Assembly: GCF_009730915.1 (NCBI RefSeq) | Contig: NC_052475.1 | Location: 26,721,016 to 26,785,015 of the forward strand | DNA from: Dioscorea cayenensis subsp. rotundata | Taxonomy: Eukaryota; Streptophyta; Magnoliopsida; Dioscoreales; Dioscoreaceae | Reading direction: 5' to 3' | DNA: 64,000 nucleotides | Made by a program: the position numbers and the translations under genes | In this document: positions 32,560 to 48,490 of the stretch, piece after piece | Layout: each line of letters begins with the position of its first letter | Position numbering within the stretch: the first letter of the stretch is position 1 | The notes under the pieces: model-generated | Seen by the model: the letters and a program-made list of their open reading frames with translations, nothing else | The model's database searches: none | Told to the model about the DNA's origin: nothing

Positions 32560-34918
32560 GGCCGGGCATCCTTGTCTGGAAGTTGGCGTCCGCTTTCCAC
32601 CATTGTCGCGAGGAAGCCATATTGTCATCTCTCGAAGGAAAGTTCTCACCTTATCATGAGTCTTTGTTTAAACGTTAAGAGTTTTATGTTTAAACCAATA
32701 CATATAATGTTTAAATTAACGGTTAACTGTTTAAATAATTTCTATATTGTTTAAAGAATATGTAAATCGTTTAAATATAGTGATTTAACTGTTTTGAAAT
32801 ATATGTTATTGTTTAAATTGAATGCTTTCACTGACATCGCGTTGAAAATGGGTACCTCTTGGGTATCTCCTGGGTTATGCATTTGCTTAAACAACGTTGT
32901 CACTATTTAAAGAGTAAATCGATTATTGTTTAACATTTTGTTTTGTTTACAATGTCGTTTTTTGTTTCTCAAATTGTTTTTACTATGTCTCGCTTAAATT
33001 TCACAAGTTATCACAAGTTGACACTCAAATAAGTTTGTTTGTTTAAAAATATTTAAACATTTACAATGGCCTCCCGATTAAATATCGAAGTTCACACTCA
33101 AATAATTTTTGTTTCATTTAAAATAAAAACATTTACAACATTTACAACGCCTTCCTGACCCTGACACTCATGCGTAGTCGACCTGCTCGCTCTATTAAGA
33201 TTTCGGCTCGACTCACCAAGTATCCGCAGACATTCGAATGCTCACTGCGGTCAGATAACATGCGCATCAACTTAAAACCCGCACAACGAGAACACAACAC
33301 GTTAAAAAAGGTTAAGCAACACATTCATAAAAACGTCTATTAATGAATGTGTCATGGTCTCGACTTAAGCCAAGATCCCGAGAGTTAAACACGTAAAAAT
33401 AATATTTGTATATCGATCGAAAAAGTTCTTAAAGGGTGAGAACAATTCTCAAGTGATAAATATCAACTCCATCTTTAAAGTGATGTTTTCATGATCTTCC
33501 TCCTCCGAGAATCCTCCGCAATCAGCAATAAGTGAAAACTTTCTTTTCGCCCAAGTCGAAATGCCAGCCTTTAATTGCTCGCCTGCTACTCCACCTGGAG
33601 AATCCCTCCGCGATTTAGGCAATTATGGAATTTCGACTTGGGCAAGAAAAGATAGTTTAACTTGTTGCGTGATTACGGCTAATTGATTCTCAAGATGAGT
33701 AGGATCATGAGACATCCTTTAAGATAGAGATGATCTTCAAATTTTGGTCTGATTCCAGCGAATATCATACACAAGAAGCAGAGAAGGAGGAGGATGAGAA
33801 CGACGAGGAGTGGTTATCCATGGGAAGGGTTCTTCCTTGTCATTTATGGTGTGAAGTCCACAAGCAGGTTGATGCTTCATATCCGAGAAAAAAGAGAAAC
33901 GCACAGTGGACCGAGACTGACTGATCACAACAAACGGGTCTTCGGATATTTATGTTACCGTGCAGAAGAATTAATGCCGTCATTAATTCTTCTGCATGGG
34001 ATACCATAAACTTGCCACTTGCCACCTGCCACATTCCAACACTTCAGTTCAAACGAAAAAGATCAATATTTTACGCAGAGACTCTGAGAATTTACATGTT
34101 ATGTCAATATTTATATGTTAATATGAATAGTTAAACAGGTAAAGACAAATTTAAACGGAGACGACAATTCTTAAACAAATATGTCATATATTTAAACAGA
34201 GAATAGCAAAGAGTTAAACAGTATTTAACATATATAACTAGATAACCATAAACGAGAAGAACTTTACAACAAAATGAACTCGTTTTCAGTAGGATTCGAC
34301 AATGGCACATCGTCTCGCCCTCGACAACAAGATCGACTAGCACTCATTTGAAGATGGAGTGACTTGACTAACCACTGAAATCAACTTCATTTTCTCGTTG
34401 ACAAACCGATTTATATATTTTCGAGTATGATAAACTTCACCCTGCACTCGCTTTCATCGAAACTAATTATATCTATCATTACCACAAAAACCCCTCGTGA
34501 TAATAAAACATCCATTGTTTATAAATTACATACTCCCACCCTCCCGCGAATGGTCAAAGTGATAAAGCAACGTAAGAGATTCTCAACGTACACGAAAACC
34601 CGCAGAATCGAAATCGAACAAACCAAATGAGGAGAAATGAGGAGAAGAACAAGACGTAATGCAACTTCTAGCGATCGTCTCATCGGAAAAGCAAGCGTAA
34701 AGCTCCTTGAAAAGGTCTGGACATGATGTGATTTTGCTGCTTCCCCACCATTTTCACAGCAAAACGAAATTTCACAACATGGACCAATTTGAAGTGAACG
34801 TAGGGGGTAAAAAGGGAAGTTAAACACTAACGAAAAGGCTATCCCAAAGTGCTGTAAAAAGTTGAGGGTTTTTGTAAGTCTGAAAAATTACGATGGATTT
34901 AACAAGTAATTTTTCCCC
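32560..34918 (-). pseudogene. Second, internally deleted copy of the MULE B 5' region and transposase end
   Basis: Segment 34030-34450 repeats 31740-32160 (shared order: CACTTCAGTT, AAAAGATCA, AGGATTCGACAATG.CACA, GACAACAAGATC, ATAAACTTCAC). Segment 33142-33324 repeats the transposase piece at 30150-30300: LMRMLSDRSEHSN on the minus strand parallels LMRMLCNRRE. The transposase core (DGTHL to CLRHL) is missing from this copy, and a hairpin sits in its place. GTTTAA-rich DNA at 32660-33060 parallels 29620-29800 of the first copy. The simplest reading is a deletion derivative of the same family, in the same orientation, fused to the first copy at about 32540. Confidence 0.65.
33471..33727. repeat. 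Imperfect 257-bp hairpin inside MULE B
   Basis: The left arm (33471-33583) pairs with the right arm (33611-33727). The best paired parts are CCCAAGTCGAAAT (33550-33562) with ATTTCGACTTGGG, and CATGATCTTCCTC with the complement of GAGTAGGATCATG. The loop of about 27 bases contains CTGCTACTCCACCTGG. No ORF spans it. Confidence 0.8.
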
Positions 34919-35083
34919 ATTTTTTTTAATAGTCAGCAACATTTATTTTATTTCTATCATAGCCATTATTATTATTAGGGGATGTTACAAAACACAAGCA
35001 CAGATGCTTGCCTTGCAAGCATATTTATTTGAAAATGAGTACAAACAACAATCCGACTTATATTATTCTTTATGATATTATAC

Positions 35084-40443
<5,360 letters not shown>

Positions 40444-40530
40444 TTTGGAGAAGCAAAAACTAGAGTTTGACTTGTTTCTCTATTTGCTCTCACTCAATTT
40501 GCATCTATGGATGAAGGAACCACCTTCTGT

Positions 40531-40565
40531 TTAAATAGCCTGAGAAAGGCGTGAGTCAACCAATC
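40531..40565 (-). promoter_or_regulatory. Candidate core promoter of the intact CCoAOMT-like gene
   Basis: Read on the minus strand: a CCAAT-box complement (ATTGG, about 40559-40563), directly followed by GGTTGACTCACG, which contains a TTGAC W-box core, then a TATA-like CTATTTAAAC (about 40528-40537), roughly 90 bp upstream of the start codon at 40443. Confidence 0.45.
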
Positions 40566-40648
40566 CTATTGTGTTTATTTTTTTTCTTTTAAACTATAAA
40601 TTTGAAAATTTTGATGTATTTTAGAAAAGTAAGAGGAAAATTTGAGTA

Positions 40649-41330
40649 GGGAATGGGCCTACTCCTTTATTTGGTTGGCAAGCGTAGGAGTGACGGAGGA
40701 GTGAGGGAAGATTGTGTAAGGAATAAGATGAGAGGAGAACTTTGATTGGGATTCATCCAAAAAACTTAAGGATTACCCAATCCGGAACAGTAAATGACCA
40801 TCCCTTACTATCAATTGTTTAATAGTTGTCCATTCAATTGTTTAAATGACCATTTTTTTTCTCCCAAGTTCCAGGTTGCACTTTAAATTGAGGATGAATT
40901 TTTTATTATTTAAATTATGTATATTTAAATTTTAAATTTTAAAATTAATAATAATAAACATTCTTTTATAATAATAAAAGTAATAATAATAAGCATTTAT
41001 TTTTTATTGCAAGAAAAACTAAATAATAATAATTAATTAATTAATTGTAAAATTAATTATAAAATTTGAAAAGATTTAAATTATAAAAATAATGATAACA
41101 TATCACAAATAAAATAATATTATTGGCTAATATATTTATTTATTTACTATTTATTCTATTATAATGGCATAAAAGATATTTTTCACATATTTCTTCTATT
41201 TACTTTTTTTCACTCCCAATGAATTACTCTCACATACCCTCCAACCAAACAAAGTTTTTCTTCCATTCTTAATTCATTCCTATCTTATTCCTCCTCAACT
41301 CCATTCCTTGCAAACAAACAGCCCCTTAAT
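40649..41330. mobile_element. Possible MITE flanked by 70-bp direct repeats
   Basis: The left edge reads GGGCCTACTCC..TTGGTTGGCAAGC. The right edge, on the minus strand, reads GGGGCTGTTTGTTTGCAAGGAATGGAG, a weak inverted match typical of plant MITE ends. Directly outside lie two copies of a stretch of about 70 bp (40577-40648 and 41331-41401) sharing TTTGAAAATTTTGATGTATT and TTAGAAAAGTA. Interior is AT-rich without ORFs. The length of the flanking repeats is far beyond a target duplication. Confidence 0.5.
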
Positions 41331-41401
41331 TTCTTTTTCTTTTAAACTCTAAATTTGAAAATTTTGATGTATTTTAGAAAAGTAGGAGAAAAATTTGAAT
41401 A

Positions 41402-41869
41402 AAGTTAAGCAACCCTTGATTTCATGTATTGATATTCAATGTAGAAGGAAAAAAAAGAAATTAAAGGCGTCACTGACTTAGGAAATTTTTAAGTACTGCT
41501 TCTTAGCCAAATAAAGACTAATGTTAACAAAAAGCTTATAGTCTAGCGTTAAATCGATTTTATTGCATAAAATGAGGGTGAGATATCTAAAAGCTCTCGA
41601 GTTCAAAACTTGTTAGAAGCTATAATGGCAACAGGTCGCCGGTTATAAGTGCGGGATCACTATCTAAACCCCTCGTCCCTAACTAAGGGTGCACGGATTG
41701 GACGACTAATGCCCCATCCGTGTGTATACCCTTCATATATATAGCGTTTGTCGCTTTTATAAAAAAATAATGTTTAAATAAAAAGTAATGTTTATGTTAT
41801 AATAACAACCACATATTAATGGATTAGCATGCATGTAAGTCTTGCAAAAACACTTTAGTTTAATGCATG
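41402..41869. other. Spacer before solo LTR
   Basis: No gene. A moderately GC stretch at 41575-41735 (TTCAAAACTTGTTAGAAGC, CGGTTATAAGTGCGGGATC) reads like a fragment of a dispersed repeat. Confidence 0.35.
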
Positions 41870-41874
41870 ACTTC

Positions 41875-42945
41875 TGTTAGTTCCGCCGATATGGTTTGCG
41901 GTTTAGAGAAACACCCAAAACACTCAAACAAAAACTCACACAAACCAAGCAGAAGGAGACACAAGATTGGTAACCCGGTTTGGTGTCCACTCACCTACAT
42001 TTGGGGGGCCAAATCCGGAGATAAACAATCCACTAAAAGAGGTGAAAATAGATGAGTACAAACACTTGTCACTCACTCTCCCAACAATAAAGATCACTAC
42101 CCTCTCTAGAATGTCTAGTGTTCACACGCACTCCTCCACAAGTGACACCCCCAATCTTCGAGCAAGGTAGCTTATATAGATGCCTCAACGTCCCAAATAT
42201 AGCACATACCTCTTTTAGAATCTCCGAGGCTACTAATTTAAAACTTTCCAAAATGAGTTGTTGCAACTCCTGTTGTAACATGAATTGCAACATGGCCCTG
42301 ACTGCTGACTTGACCAAGTTCTGGTTATGTTGCGGACAACCTCAAGACCCATCAACCTCCTGATCATGCTTAGTCCGAGTCGGTGCATCCAAATTTTCCG
42401 ATCCCAACTGCCGGTAACTAGCCTACATCCTCAGTTCCTCATCACGCAGTCCCCTCTCAAGGGGCACATGTCCTTTGTGCGTCTTCATAAAACTTACCAA
42501 ACTTGATCTTCAATTCACTCAAGTTTGGCCTTCAAATCTTCCCAAGAAAGATCTTCAATCAATCAACTCAATCATGACAACAATATGCATATTTTCAAAT
42601 ATTGCCCTTAATAGTCTTCAATTATCCTCATTAAGGTTTCTTCAAATCATACCTTCAATAGCTTTCAATCATACAATTGATAGGTATTTCTTCAATTACG
42701 CTCAATCCATATTTAGTTTTCAATGAAATCACCTAAATATAGTCTTGATATGATCTTGTCTTCAAGTTGTAATACATTACCAAAAATAATTCCACCAAGA
42801 TCTTAAAGATATTTACCTCCAAGTCAAGATTTCTTGCCATGTCACCATGCTTTGTCATGTCATTAATCATGCAACATCACAAAGGTTGCCACGTCATCTT
42901 GTCTAGGTGTTAAATTATGCCAATAATAGTACGGTTGCACTAACA
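41875..42945 (-). mobile_element. Solo LTR (copia-like, family 2) with perfect target duplication
   Basis: On the minus strand it begins TGTTAGTGCAACC (42945) and ends GGAACTAACA (41875). It is flanked by ACTTC on both sides (41870-41874 and 42946-42950), a perfect 5-bp target duplication. Length 1071 bp. The interior shares the CTTTTAGTGGAT / CCCCCCAAATGTAGG wording with the other LTRs of this window. No internal coding region is left, so recombination between LTRs has removed the body of the element. Confidence 0.92.
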
Positions 42946-43587
42946 ACTTCATTCTCAGCAGTGTCATTTTTTATTTGCTCTTTTATTACACCAAGTATAT
43001 TTTGTTAAATTTACTCTTCTTCCTTAAAAATAGACATTAAATACATATAGAGTGAGATATTGGTAAAAAATTATATTAAGGGTGTTTTTGAAAAAATTAG
43101 TAAAATTTTTATTGAATTTTGGAAACTAATTGATTTTTTTAATCTAAAATATTTAGTTATTCAAGATATTTATAAAAAAAAAATAGGGGTAGTACCACTT
43201 AGAGACTATCATTAGTCAAATTTAACGGTTTTAGTGAGATAATTGAGATTAGGATAAACATTATATAAAAAAATTCTAATTATTTATCAACATTTTTTAG
43301 TAATAAATTTAGAATAGTGTTCTTGTTATCAAATGAGATTGGAATATATATCTTTATTCTTGTTTGAATTTTATTCAAACTCTTTTATCTATGTAATTTA
43401 ATACTAATATATATATATATATATATATACACACATGAAAGAAAATAGAGAAAAAGTAATATGACTAGTGCACCTCAATATCTATTTGTCTTTTGCTTTA
43501 TTTTTATTGACTTTGTCAAAAAAAAATATTTAGAAAGGTCAACATATGTATTTTCCAAGTTCAAAGTTGTATTCAAATACAGTTAAT

Positions 43588-43740
43588 TGGAATAGAAAGA
43601 AGGTGTTAGGTGAATGACTTTGTTTAGCCTTGAAAATCAAGTCATGCAAATGTAATAAGCTAATTGGAATAGAAAGAAGGTGATAGTGATGGTGAATGAC
43701 TTTGTCTAGCCTTGAAAAATAAGTAATGCAAATATAATAT
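43588..43740. repeat. Two tandem copies of a unit of about 80 bp
   Basis: GGAATAGAAAGAAGGTG, GTGAATGACTTTGT.TAGCC, TTGAAAA.TCAAG and ATGCAAAT occur in the same order at about 43590-43655 and 43669-43735. Confidence 0.85.
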
Positions 43741-43835
43741 TGGAGATAAAAACAAATTAATTATATGTTTTGTCATAAAATTTCCATCACATGTTTTGAA
43801 AATTGTTTCTCTTCCATGATCACATATGAATATCA

Positions 43836-45088
43836 TACTCCCTCCATTCTGACTTAGATTTGGTTTTAGCCTTTTGCACATTAATTACGAAAAATAATAT
43901 TTTTTTTTAATGTGTATAATTCAACCAAAACTTAAATTAAATGACCAAACTACCCATTTTTTAGGAATACAATTATACTTGAATATAATTCTCCTCATTA
44001 ATTTTTCCACCCATTACAACGTTGGTTTCTTTTCTCTTTTCAAAATACTCCAATTAAAATTACTTTTTAAATATGGGTAGAGTCAATGTTGTCAAACCCG
44101 GACCGGCCCGGCCGGTTCAACCGAAAAAACCGGGAACCGGCCATGTGGCCGGCCCGGGTATACCCCATTGACCCGGGTATTAAAAAACCCGACGTTAACC
44201 CGGTGACCCGGGCGGTTCAATCGGAAACTGGTTGACCCGGCCGGGTCAATTGGGTCACAATGTTTAATTTTTTTTACAATATTTAATAATTTATTATTAT
44301 TTTCTCATTAAAAACCACAAAATCGTGTATATTTATTAATATTAATTTATAATTTATAATCAATAAATAGAATTACAATATATATATATATATATATACC
44401 AACAAAAATTAACATTTAAAAATAAAATATATTAATGTATTATGTAAATACTTTCTAAAAATTTAATTTATTAAGAAAATAAAACAATAAATGAGTGTAA
44501 TTTTATTATAAAAATATAAAATTAAAGTATTCTAATTAAATAAAAAAATATAAGAAAATTTAAAACAAAATAAAAATTCAATTGAGATATAAGAATCAGT
44601 GAATTAAATTTCTTATTTATTTTAACAAAATCAACCAATAAACAAATAAATAAATAAATAACACCGAGAGAAGTTTGATAATTATATATTAATATATTAA
44701 ATTTATAAATATTTAAAAAATGTAAAAATAAATGACCAAATTAGAAAACTCTACTGTATATAAGGTCATTTATCAATTTAAATATTAAATTTGAGTAGGT
44801 TTTTATAATATAATTATGGATTTAATATTATATTTGCTTATTATTAATTATTATAATATTTTTTTATATTTAATTATTGACCCCGGTTCAACCCCGGTTC
44901 GACCCGGTTGAACCCATTGACCCCTGACCCTTGGGTTTAGCCGGGTCATTGCCCGGGCCGGGTCTGACAACCTTGGGTAGAGTTGGAAAAAAAGAAAAAG
45001 AAATCTTATTTTGATAACATAAAACGACAATTATTTTAGAATTTTTTTCACTTTTTAAAACGACATCTAATTCAGAACAGAGAGAGTG
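43836..45088. mobile_element. Stowaway-like MITE split by a later insertion
   Basis: The left terminus CTCCCTCCATTCTGACTTAG and the right terminus (minus strand) CTCTCTCTGTTCTGAATTAG are inverted repeats about 1.25 kb apart. Removing the insertion at 44083-44973 leaves an element of about 350 bp, typical for Stowaway. The flanking TA is kept only on the left; the right side reads TG. Confidence 0.75.
44083..44973. mobile_element. MULE-type MITE nested in the Stowaway-like element
   Basis: Inverted ends: TCAATGTTGTCAAACCCGG on the left and AGGTTGTCAGACCCGG (minus strand) on the right. A perfect 9-bp direct repeat TGGGTAGAG flanks it (44074-44082 and 44974-44982), the target size of Mutator-like elements. 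Both ends carry GC-rich CCGGTTCAACC / CCGGGTCA arrays around an AT-rich core. No coding capacity. Confidence 0.88.
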
Positions 45089-45155
45089 TGGATAGATTTT
45101 TCATTGATTTAGTATAAGCACATATGATTATTACATAATCACATGTGAATGAGTG

Positions 45156-46218
45156 TGATGGTTCCGGTGGGTGGTGTGATGTGCTAAGTCACTCAAAAAC
45201 TCACTCAAGGATTAAACATACACACACAATCAAAACAAGAGAAAGGAGACAAGTAAATTGGTAACTCAGTTTAACACAACCTTGCCTACATCTGGGGGGT
45301 CAGGACCTGAGAAACAATCCACTAAAAGAGGTTTAAGAACAAGAAGTACAACACTCTCTTACTTTCTCAACACAAAGAATATCCTCTCTAGATTGTCCGA
45401 CGGCTACTCACTCAACTCTCACCGAAGAGTCTCTCATTGGTTGGCTCGTCCTAAATCTTCAAACATAATCTCTTATATAGACGCACCGACGTCTAATAAA
45501 GTTACCTCTTTTAGAATTCTCCGCGGCTTCCTAACTTGGACACCTTTCAAAGTTAGATGTTGCAACATGGGCCATCTTATTGAACGTGACTGAGTTCTAG
45601 CCAGATGCACCTGAATCTGCGACCTTCAACCTCCCGGTTCCTTCAATCCGTCTCGTAGCAGTTGACTCGACCTGAGCTCCTCCTATCTACAACTAGAGGT
45701 GGGCACGAGCCGGTTAATCAGCCCGGCGGGCCCTACCCCCCGGGTTGCGGTTCACCAGCCCACCGACCTGGACCCGGCCCGGCCTCCATGTTGACTCGGC
45801 GGGCCAGGTTGGCCCACCCGAATAAAAAAATTAAAAAATTCAAAAAACGAGTTGGACCCGGCGGGCCAGGCCAGGTTGCAACCCGATTCTAAGCCTTGAT
45901 GCACTTTCCAAAAATAGTTTAAATATACTTTAAATAAGTATACTTTAAATAAAACTTGTTTTTCTTGAAGAGATCCTTTGGAGTTGATGTATTTTCCAAA
46001 AATAGTTTAACATCACATGATTTTATAGAGTGGAAAATCTTCTATATAAAATCTCCACCTCGATCTTCGTATCCCTTGAAGCTTCATTAGTCTTATGCCA
46101 CATCATCATCCTAGTCACCTCTTCTTTTGATGAGTTTTCACATGCCACGTTACCTTCCTTTTGCCATGCCACTACTTGGCTTGTCATATAATGTCAATCC
46201 AATTCAATAGACTTAACA
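45156..46218 (-). mobile_element. Solo LTR (Sirevirus-like, family 1) with perfect target duplication
   Basis: On the minus strand it begins TGTTAAGTCTATTG (46218) and ends GGAACCATCA (45156). The 5-bp duplication GAGTG lies on both sides (45151-45155 and 46219-46223). It matches the 3' LTR at 52839-54298 along most of its length, for example AGTTAGGAAGCC, AGACTCTTCGGTGAGAGTTG and CCTCTTTTAGTGGATTG. A GC-rich patch at about 45694-45890 (CCGGCGGGCC) has no match in the 3' LTR and may be a small insertion. Confidence 0.93.
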
Positions 46219-46335
46219 GAGTGGAAAGGTAGGCTCTTCATCTATTTTGCTAAAGTCATAAAAGTGGCTATGTTTTCATATCTTTGGATGAGTATGATAA
46301 ATATAGCTAATATCTCATGTTTTTAGATAAGTATA

Positions 46336-46570
46336 CTCTCTCCGTTCCTAAATTTAATTATTACACAAAATTTTATAAAAAATTAGTTATCTTTCCAAAA
46401 TTACCCCTAATTTATATATACATATTCCTCTCTCATATTTAATTTCAAGAAGAGAATTAAATACATTGTTAAGGGTAATTTTGAAAAAAAAAATAAATGC
46501 TTCTTGATGTTAGAAAATGACATATAAAAAAGAACATGGATTTGTGACAAATAAAAAAGAACGGAGGGAG
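46336..46570. mobile_element. Stowaway MITE
   Basis: Ends CTCTCTCCGTTCCTAAATTT and the complement of AAAAAAGAACGGAGGGAG. TA duplication on both sides (46334-46335, 46571-46572). 235 bp, AT-rich. Confidence 0.9.
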
Positions 46571-46724
46571 TACTATATATAGCTATGATGTTATGTCCTT
46601 TATTAGATGAGTATGCTATAAAAAGTCAAAGAAAGAATCAATCATAAAAATTGCATATAGCCCTTAATAATATTTAATAAAAAAAAATTGTGAGAGTATA
46701 TAGAGTGAGAGCAATTATTAAGTA

Positions 46725-47017
46725 CTTCCTCTGTTTTGAAATATAAGTCGTTTTAAGAAAAATAACTTATTTCACATAATTGTCGTTTTAAAATATCAAT
46801 TCATATTTATCCCTTTTTCTCAATTTTATCCATCTTCAATTTTCTAAGTTATATAAATGAAGAGAGGAATATTTATAGTCCTAAGAAAAATATATGGTTT
46901 CAAAAAAGGGATAGTTTAGTAATTTGGTTGATTTTTATGTTAAATTTTAGAAAATTTAATGCTATCTTTAATTCATGTGCAATATTCTTAAACACATGTA
47001 TTTTGGAATAGAGAAAG
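46725..47017. mobile_element. Second Stowaway-like MITE
   Basis: Left end CTTCCTCTGTTTTGAAATA, right end (minus strand) CTTTCTCTATTCCAAAATA, TA on both sides. 293 bp. It contains AAGTCGTTTTAAGAAAAATA near the left end, as in other plant elements of this type. Confidence 0.8.
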
Positions 47018-48490
47018 TAATTAACAAATTATAGTATTCTCCATTAAAAAAAAATGTGCTTGCAGAACACCAGACCATTTAAAAAAAATATATATGCCAT
47101 GTGTGCATATGAGACTACTAGCGAGATAAAATTAACATTAGGTATAGATGTTATAATTAAATATTAACAATAATTTTTTAATATATTATTAGATTCTTAT
47201 ATTAATTATATTAATTATATTAATTTTAAATATTAATTAAATATGAAGAGAAGATTAATAAGGAAATTATAACAACCTTCCCCTATTCCTCTTCCAATAT
47301 TGGGAACAGGGATTCTCTAATTGAAGTGGTTGGGATTCTCTCATCCAATCTATTCCTACCCAGTAGAAAAAAAAACATAAAGTAAAACATAGACGGGAGA
47401 TAATGATTCTCATGGAATCCCCACCTTCAGTGTAATGAAATCCTTTGTCTTATGACTTTGGATAGCATTCATAAAACTGAAGCCCATCTAGATGTTGTTG
47501 TCCTTTAAAAAAAAAATATTAAGAAAAAAAAAGTTACACCTAAAACAAAGCATTAAAAAAAATAGAAGAATCCACCCACTGTAAGTGTAACAGACTACAA
47601 TAGCAAGATACAACAGTGATATACATGATTGATTCCCTGGGCCGCAGACAACAAGATCAGGGATCATGTTGGTGGCATCTCTCCAGAATCATTTACAAAA
47701 ACTTGAGGTTTGCACAACACTGATCTGGTCCTCCAATGTTAACTTTTTTTTTTTAATTTTAATTTATGAAATACAGAAACTGACATAATAAATATATAAT
47801 TAACTTTGATAATTGTTGTGATTGACCGAAGAGATTTAGAATTAAAAATGTAATTTTCCATATGATGGCTTTAGAAAGGATGTCTCAAGTTTTTTAGACC
47901 AAACTTCTAAAAGGAAGTCTCCAAAAGCCCCTAAAGTTTGGATTTTGTTAGAAGTAAGAAAATAGAGTAAGAATTACCTTTCAACATACATATATATGTG
48001 TGTATATATATATTTGATATTTAAATAGGATCTAAATTTGAAATCCATTATTTGGTTTTCTTTATCTTAATTAATTTTAAGATCAAATTCTTATTCCATG
48101 TTGTAACCTCGTAAAAAAACAAAATAGGATACAGGTTTCTAAATGATATGAAAATTAATTCTATGTATTACCTTTATTTTATCCTTTTTATATTGCAATA
48201 ATAAAATAATATAATAAAAACTCAATTTTATAATGCATATCCTTGCAACTTGTTTAGATTTTTATTTGAAAATAATAACATTGAAAAAAAATCATAATAA
48301 AAAATTGTTATTGTTGGATGTAAGCTAGTGTTAGTGTTGCCAATTGCCATCAAGGAATAAGATTGAAAGACTAATTTTATATAAACAACAATCAAAATCT
48401 AAAAACATATATACTTCATCTTAATCCTATCCCCAAATTTACTATTCAAGGTATTATTGGTACATATTCCAAATTTACTATTTATCCAAT
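47018..48490. other. Repeat-rich spacer
   Basis: No gene seen. The stretch at about 48220-48300 (TCAATTTTATAATGCATATC, GTTTAGATTTTTATTTG) resembles 59270-59340 upstream of the second CCoAOMT gene and is used in a finding below. Confidence 0.45.

Larger units (their letters stand above)
27892..34918 (-). mobile_element. Decayed Mutator-like element complex (MULE B)
   Basis: The left end (GTGGAAATTGCACCCC, AGTTTGCAATATTGCC) matches MULE A at 9461. The right end, read inward on the minus strand (GGGGAAAAATTAC ... TCGTAATTTTTCA), matches MULE A's right end and the element at 63016. Inside are an antisense transposase relic, a convergent relic of a second gene, many GTTTAA-type motifs in the non-coding parts, and a second partial copy of the element's own 5' region. 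The ends are only loosely similar to each other, as in many plant MULEs. No convincing 9-bp duplication: the flanks are T-rich. The right end lies about 165 bp from the stop of a CCoAOMT gene. Confidence 0.8.

Noticed and set aside
27892..34918. 9-bp target duplication of MULE B
   Set aside because: The flanks are T-runs on both sides; any match is uninformative, so none is claimed.
41867..42363. Short open frames in 41.9-42.4 kb and 45.2-45.9 kb
   Set aside because: They lie within solo LTRs and have no family features.
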